Shown: positions 4,671 to 6,991 of the stretch, piece after piece
How positions within the stretch are numbered: the stretch's first letter is position 1
Layout of the letters: each line of letters begins with the position of its first letter
From: RUG11198 sp964600615
GTDB lineage: Bacteria > Bacillota_I > Bacilli_A > RF39 > UBA660
Length of the DNA stretch: 6,991 nucleotides
Direction: 5' to 3'
NCBI GenBank assembly: GCA_964600615.1
Contig: CAZRJK010000033.1
Location: forward strand, 1-6,991
Translations under genes and position numbers: made by a program
The notes under the pieces: generated by a model
The model's database searches: none
What the model saw: only the letters and a program-made list of their open reading frames with translations
Told to the model about the DNA's origin: nothing

Positions 4671-6309
4671 ATATTTCTTGTAAAACACTTATAATCATAG
4701 GTTTATTACCCATTTGACTAGATAAATACTTACTTAAAGAATCTCTAATACCACTCTTAATTTTAGTATAATCAACATAATTATCATGTATATTATCTTT
4801 AATTATATCTAAACACATCTTCTTAATAGTATCAATTAATTCAGCACTATCCTTAACATATACAAAACCCCTAGTAAGTATTTCAGGACCCGCTAAAATT
4901 TGTTTAGTCTTCTTACTCAAAGTAGCAGATATAACGATAATACCATTTAGAGATAACATCTCTCTATCTTTTAATACAACTTCTCCAATATCATCAGAAT
5001 TATCTCCATCAATAGATATTTCACCACAAGATACTCTTTCAAAATTATCTACTAACTTCCCATTATCAAATTCTGCTATATACCCATTCTCTTTAAGAAT
5101 AATATTATCTTTCTTAATACCTACCTTCTCTGCTAACTCAGCATTAGCAACCTGATATCTATATTCTCCTTTTATAGGAAAATAATACTTAGGCTTAATT
5201 AAATCTAACATCATCATCAAATCTTCAGAAGAAGCATGATGTGATAAATTATTTTTACCTAAAGATACAACATCTATACCTAACTTAGATATATCATCTA
5301 ATAACTTATAAAAAGATTTTTCTCTTCCCTCATATATAGGTGTTGCCAAAAAGATAGTATCATCACTCTTTAACTTAATATACTTATCATACCCATTAAC
5401 TATCTTATTAATAGTAAAATAAGAGCTACCCCTTTCATTAGAATTAAGAATAACAACATCAGGATCATTAATATTAGATAAATCACCTATAAAACTCTTA
5501 TCTATAAATAAAAACTTATTATCAATAGAATAATTAACAATATTTTGTAATTTCTTACCCATTATAACAATCTTTCTACTAGTCTTTGATACCTCATTAA
5601 ATAACTCTTGTATTCTATATAAATGGGAACTCAAAACATTAAAAATTATTCTACCTTCAGCCTTATTTAAAGTCTCTCTAATTAAATTAGTTATCCTATG
5701 ATTAGGAGCAGTATGACCAACCCTATTAGCATAAATAGATTCTGTCATTAAACATAATACACCTTGCTTACCAATATAAGCAAGTTTACCCATATCAGTC
5801 TGATAATGTCCTCTCATCATCGCGTCAAAAACAAAATCTGATGCATAAAATATAACTCCATCAGAAGTATATATCGCATATCCAAAATTATCTGGAATAG
5901 AATGAGATAACATAACAGGAAATATCTTGACCTTACCAACATTTAAAGATTTATAAGCCTGTAATTCAATTAAATTATTATTAGATAAATAATTAGAAAA
6001 TTCATTTCTTAATATATCTATCGTAAATTTAGAACCATATATATTAATACCCTCTAAATCCTTAAGTATATCTGGTAAAGCCCCATTATTCTCAAAATGA
6101 CCATGTGTTAAAAACAAACCCTTAATTCTTTTCTTATTTTCTTTTAAATATTTAATATCTGGTATCATATAATCAATACCAAGCATATGTTCATCAGCAT
6201 ATTTTAGTCCAGCATCCATAACAAAAATATCATCATCTACATCTATAACATACATATTTTTGCCATTCTCATTTAAACCACCAAGACTAAATATCTTAAT
6301 CTTACTCAT
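4669..6309 (-). CDS. rnjB: RNase J family protein, J2-like with degenerate active site
   Basis: A 546-residue beta-CASP metallo-beta-lactamase-fold protein of RNase J length. Recognisable blocks are the N-terminal KIFSLGGLNENGKNMYVI, MLGIDYMIPD, MLSHSIPDNFG (H136), YASDFVFD (D158), GKKLQN, HHASSEDLMMML (H358), and the C-terminal GEVVLKDREMLSLNG and AGPEILTRGFVYVKDS, typical of RNase J. The metal motif HGHxDH is HGHFEN (residues 69-74), lacking the Asp and final His. The usual His in PVHGEYR is Lys380 (PIKGEYR). This resembles RNase J2, the poorly active partner of RNase J1 in mRNA decay and rRNA maturation; J2 identity is inferred. AGGAG (6318-6314) sits four bases before the ATG. The gene has its own promoter and terminator. 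A J1 gene would be expected elsewhere. Confidence 0.9.
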   Translation of the reverse strand: MSKIKIFSLGGLNENGKNMYVIDVDDDIFVMDAGLKYADEHMLGIDYMIPDIKYLKENKKRIKGLFLTHGHFENNGALPDILKDLEGINIYGSKFTIDILRNEFSNYLSNNNLIELQAYKSLNVGKVKIFPVMLSHSIPDNFGYAIYTSDGVIFYASDFVFDAMMRGHYQTDMGKLAYIGKQGVLCLMTESIYANRVGHTAPNHRITNLIRETLNKAEGRIIFNVLSSHLYRIQELFNEVSKTSRKIVIMGKKLQNIVNYSIDNKFLFIDKSFIGDLSNINDPDVVILNSNERGSSYFTINKIVNGYDKYIKLKSDDTIFLATPIYEGREKSFYKLLDDISKLGIDVVSLGKNNLSHHASSEDLMMMLDLIKPKYYFPIKGEYRYQVANAELAEKVGIKKDNIILKENGYIAEFDNGKLVDNFERVSCGEISIDGDNSDDIGEVVLKDREMLSLNGIIVISATLSKKTKQILAGPEILTRGFVYVKDSAELIDTIKKMCLDIIKDNIHDNYVDYTKIKSGIRDSLSKYLSSQMGNKPMIISVLQEI

Positions 6310-6347
6310 TTTTCTCCTTTCCTTAATAAAGTATAAAGACTGATATA

Positions 6348-6376
6348 ATTATACCAAATATTAAAAAAAAATACAA
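6348..6376 (-). promoter_or_regulatory. Promoter of the RNase J gene
   Basis: TTGTAT (6376-6371), a 17-base spacer and TATAAT (6353-6348) with an extended -10 (TGGTATAAT) on the minus strand. The predicted start is near 6341, giving a leader of about 30 bases that holds AGGAG. The spacer contains the run of nine Ts that may also end the upstream ABC gene, so promoter and candidate terminator share bases. Confidence 0.8.
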
Positions 6377-6389
6377 CATTAGATATTAC
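6363..6389 (-). terminator. Possible weak terminator of the ABC gene
   Basis: A 7-bp stem GTAATAT/ATGTTGT (6389-6383 with 6379-6373) contains three G-U pairs, a CTA loop and then a run of nine Ts (6371-6363). The stop codon of the ABC gene (6381-6379) lies in the loop and first base of the right arm. The hairpin is weak; the T tract is the main support. Confidence 0.35.
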
Positions 6390-6991
6390 CAAGCTTATTT
6401 AATCTCTTTAAAGATACAACAAAACTCTGATATTCTGCACTAATAGTCCCAATAACTTCAAAATTAGTAATAATCTTATCAAAATAAGTATATATTAAAA
6501 TAATTGTTCCAACTTCCATCATATTATGAAAAACTAAATATACACAATATATAATAACACCATATTTAGTAAGTTCTATAACACCCAAAACCAAATAAAT
6601 AATTGCCATCGACAATAAATTAAATTTCTTATTAGCCCTTAAATAACTAATATGACTATTATAAAATTTCTTAAACATCCCTTCATCATATCTACCATCT
6701 TTTAAACTCTCATACATTTCTTGACTAACAATAATTTTCTTATCCAAAGAACTCTTTCTCTTAATATTTTCTTCTTTTATCTGATTACCAGAAATAACCA
6801 ACAATAATACCATAATTAAAGAAATAACCACAGATACCATAAAAATATAAATATTTTGTGACAAGAAATAAAAATAAATAAAAAAAATCTCTAATATCTG
6901 TATCCCTCTAGCAACCCCATTACCAAGAAAATTACACAAAATATCTATATCATTATTAATAACATTAGTATATTCTCCAAAAGTAACTTTC
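6379..6991 (-). CDS. ABC exporter transmembrane domain, C-terminal part, without ATPase domain
   Basis: The frame is open to the right edge, so the start lies outside the window; 204 codons are visible, including the stop. The first residues, KVTFGEYTNVINNDIDILCNFLGNGVARG, match the 'GeltnrinnDid' coupling region of type I ABC exporters (ABC_membrane). Hydrophobic membrane segments follow at about visible residues 30-45, 48-68, 125-150 and 160-170, separated by the long cytoplasmic stretch SLDKKIIVSQEMYESLKDGR. The protein ends at SAEYQSFVVSLKRLNKLGNI. This is the linker where a normal exporter enters its nucleotide-binding domain, and no Walker A, signature or Walker B follows before the RNase J gene. 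It is either a membrane-only subunit using an ATPase from another gene, or a truncated remnant. A TTG at 6939-6937 is not the true start, because conserved sequence continues upstream of it. Confidence 0.8.
   Translation of the reverse strand, partial: KVTFGEYTNVINNDIDILCNFLGNGVARGIQILEIFFIYFYFLSQNIYIFMVSVVISLIMVLLLVISGNQIKEENIKRKSSLDKKIIVSQEMYESLKDGRYDEGMFKKFYNSHISYLRANKKFNLLSMAIIYLVLGVIELTKYGVIIYCVYLVFHNMMEVGTIILIYTYFDKIITNFEVIGTISAEYQSFVVSLKRLNKLGNI

Noticed and set aside
6379..6939. TTG at 6939 as the start of the ABC gene
   Set aside because: The frame stays open to the window edge and the codons upstream encode the conserved GEYTNVINNDID region of ABC exporters.
1..6991. Mycoplasma-type code with TGA read as Trp, suggested by the extreme AT content
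   Set aside because: The Trp codons checked in conserved ValRS and flavoprotein positions are TGG, and no coding frame needs an internal TGA.

Overview
The window is very AT-rich (by eye about three quarters A+T) and every supported gene lies on the minus strand. The low G+C, the valine T-box leader, AGGAGG-type ribosome binding sites, a J2-type RNase J and strong TTGnnn/TGnTATAAT promoters point to a Firmicutes-lineage bacterium with a small, compact genome, for example an uncultured gut Bacilli/Mollicutes-like lineage. That placement is an inference. Every Trp codon I checked in conserved positions is TGG and all stops seen are TAA or TAG, so there is no sign that TGA is read as Trp.

In the direction of transcription (right to left) the window holds these genes. 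(1) The 3' part of an ABC exporter membrane-domain gene that stops where the ATPase domain should begin. (2) A full-length RNase J-family protein with J2-like degenerate active-site motifs. (3) A 120-residue orphan protein. (4) A FAD-dependent dehydrogenase of the COG2509 type with a cysteine cluster. (5) A degenerate HD-domain protein. (6) A T-box riboswitch with a GUA (Val) specifier. (7) A second, intact HD-domain phosphohydrolase. (8) valS, valyl-tRNA synthetase, whose C-terminal part runs off the left edge.

Genes 2 to 5 each look like their own transcription unit, with a recognisable sigma-A-type promoter. The units ending with genes 2, 3 and 4 have terminator hairpins whose stem contains the stop codon. 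The exception to single-gene units is the HD-valS pair. It shares one T-box leader and the two reading frames overlap by 11 bases, so uncharged tRNA-Val should raise both the HD enzyme and the synthetase. The two HD proteins are recognisable paralogues on either side of the T-box leader. The upstream copy has lost two of the expected metal ligands.

I see no CRISPR array, insertion sequence, tRNA or rRNA, no defence system, and no gene-free stretch longer than 300 bases. The longest non-coding stretch (1558-1824) is the T-box leader and its promoter. The points most worth following up are the T-box-controlled HD-valS operon, the diverged HD paralogue beside it, and the ABC membrane domain without its ATPase.
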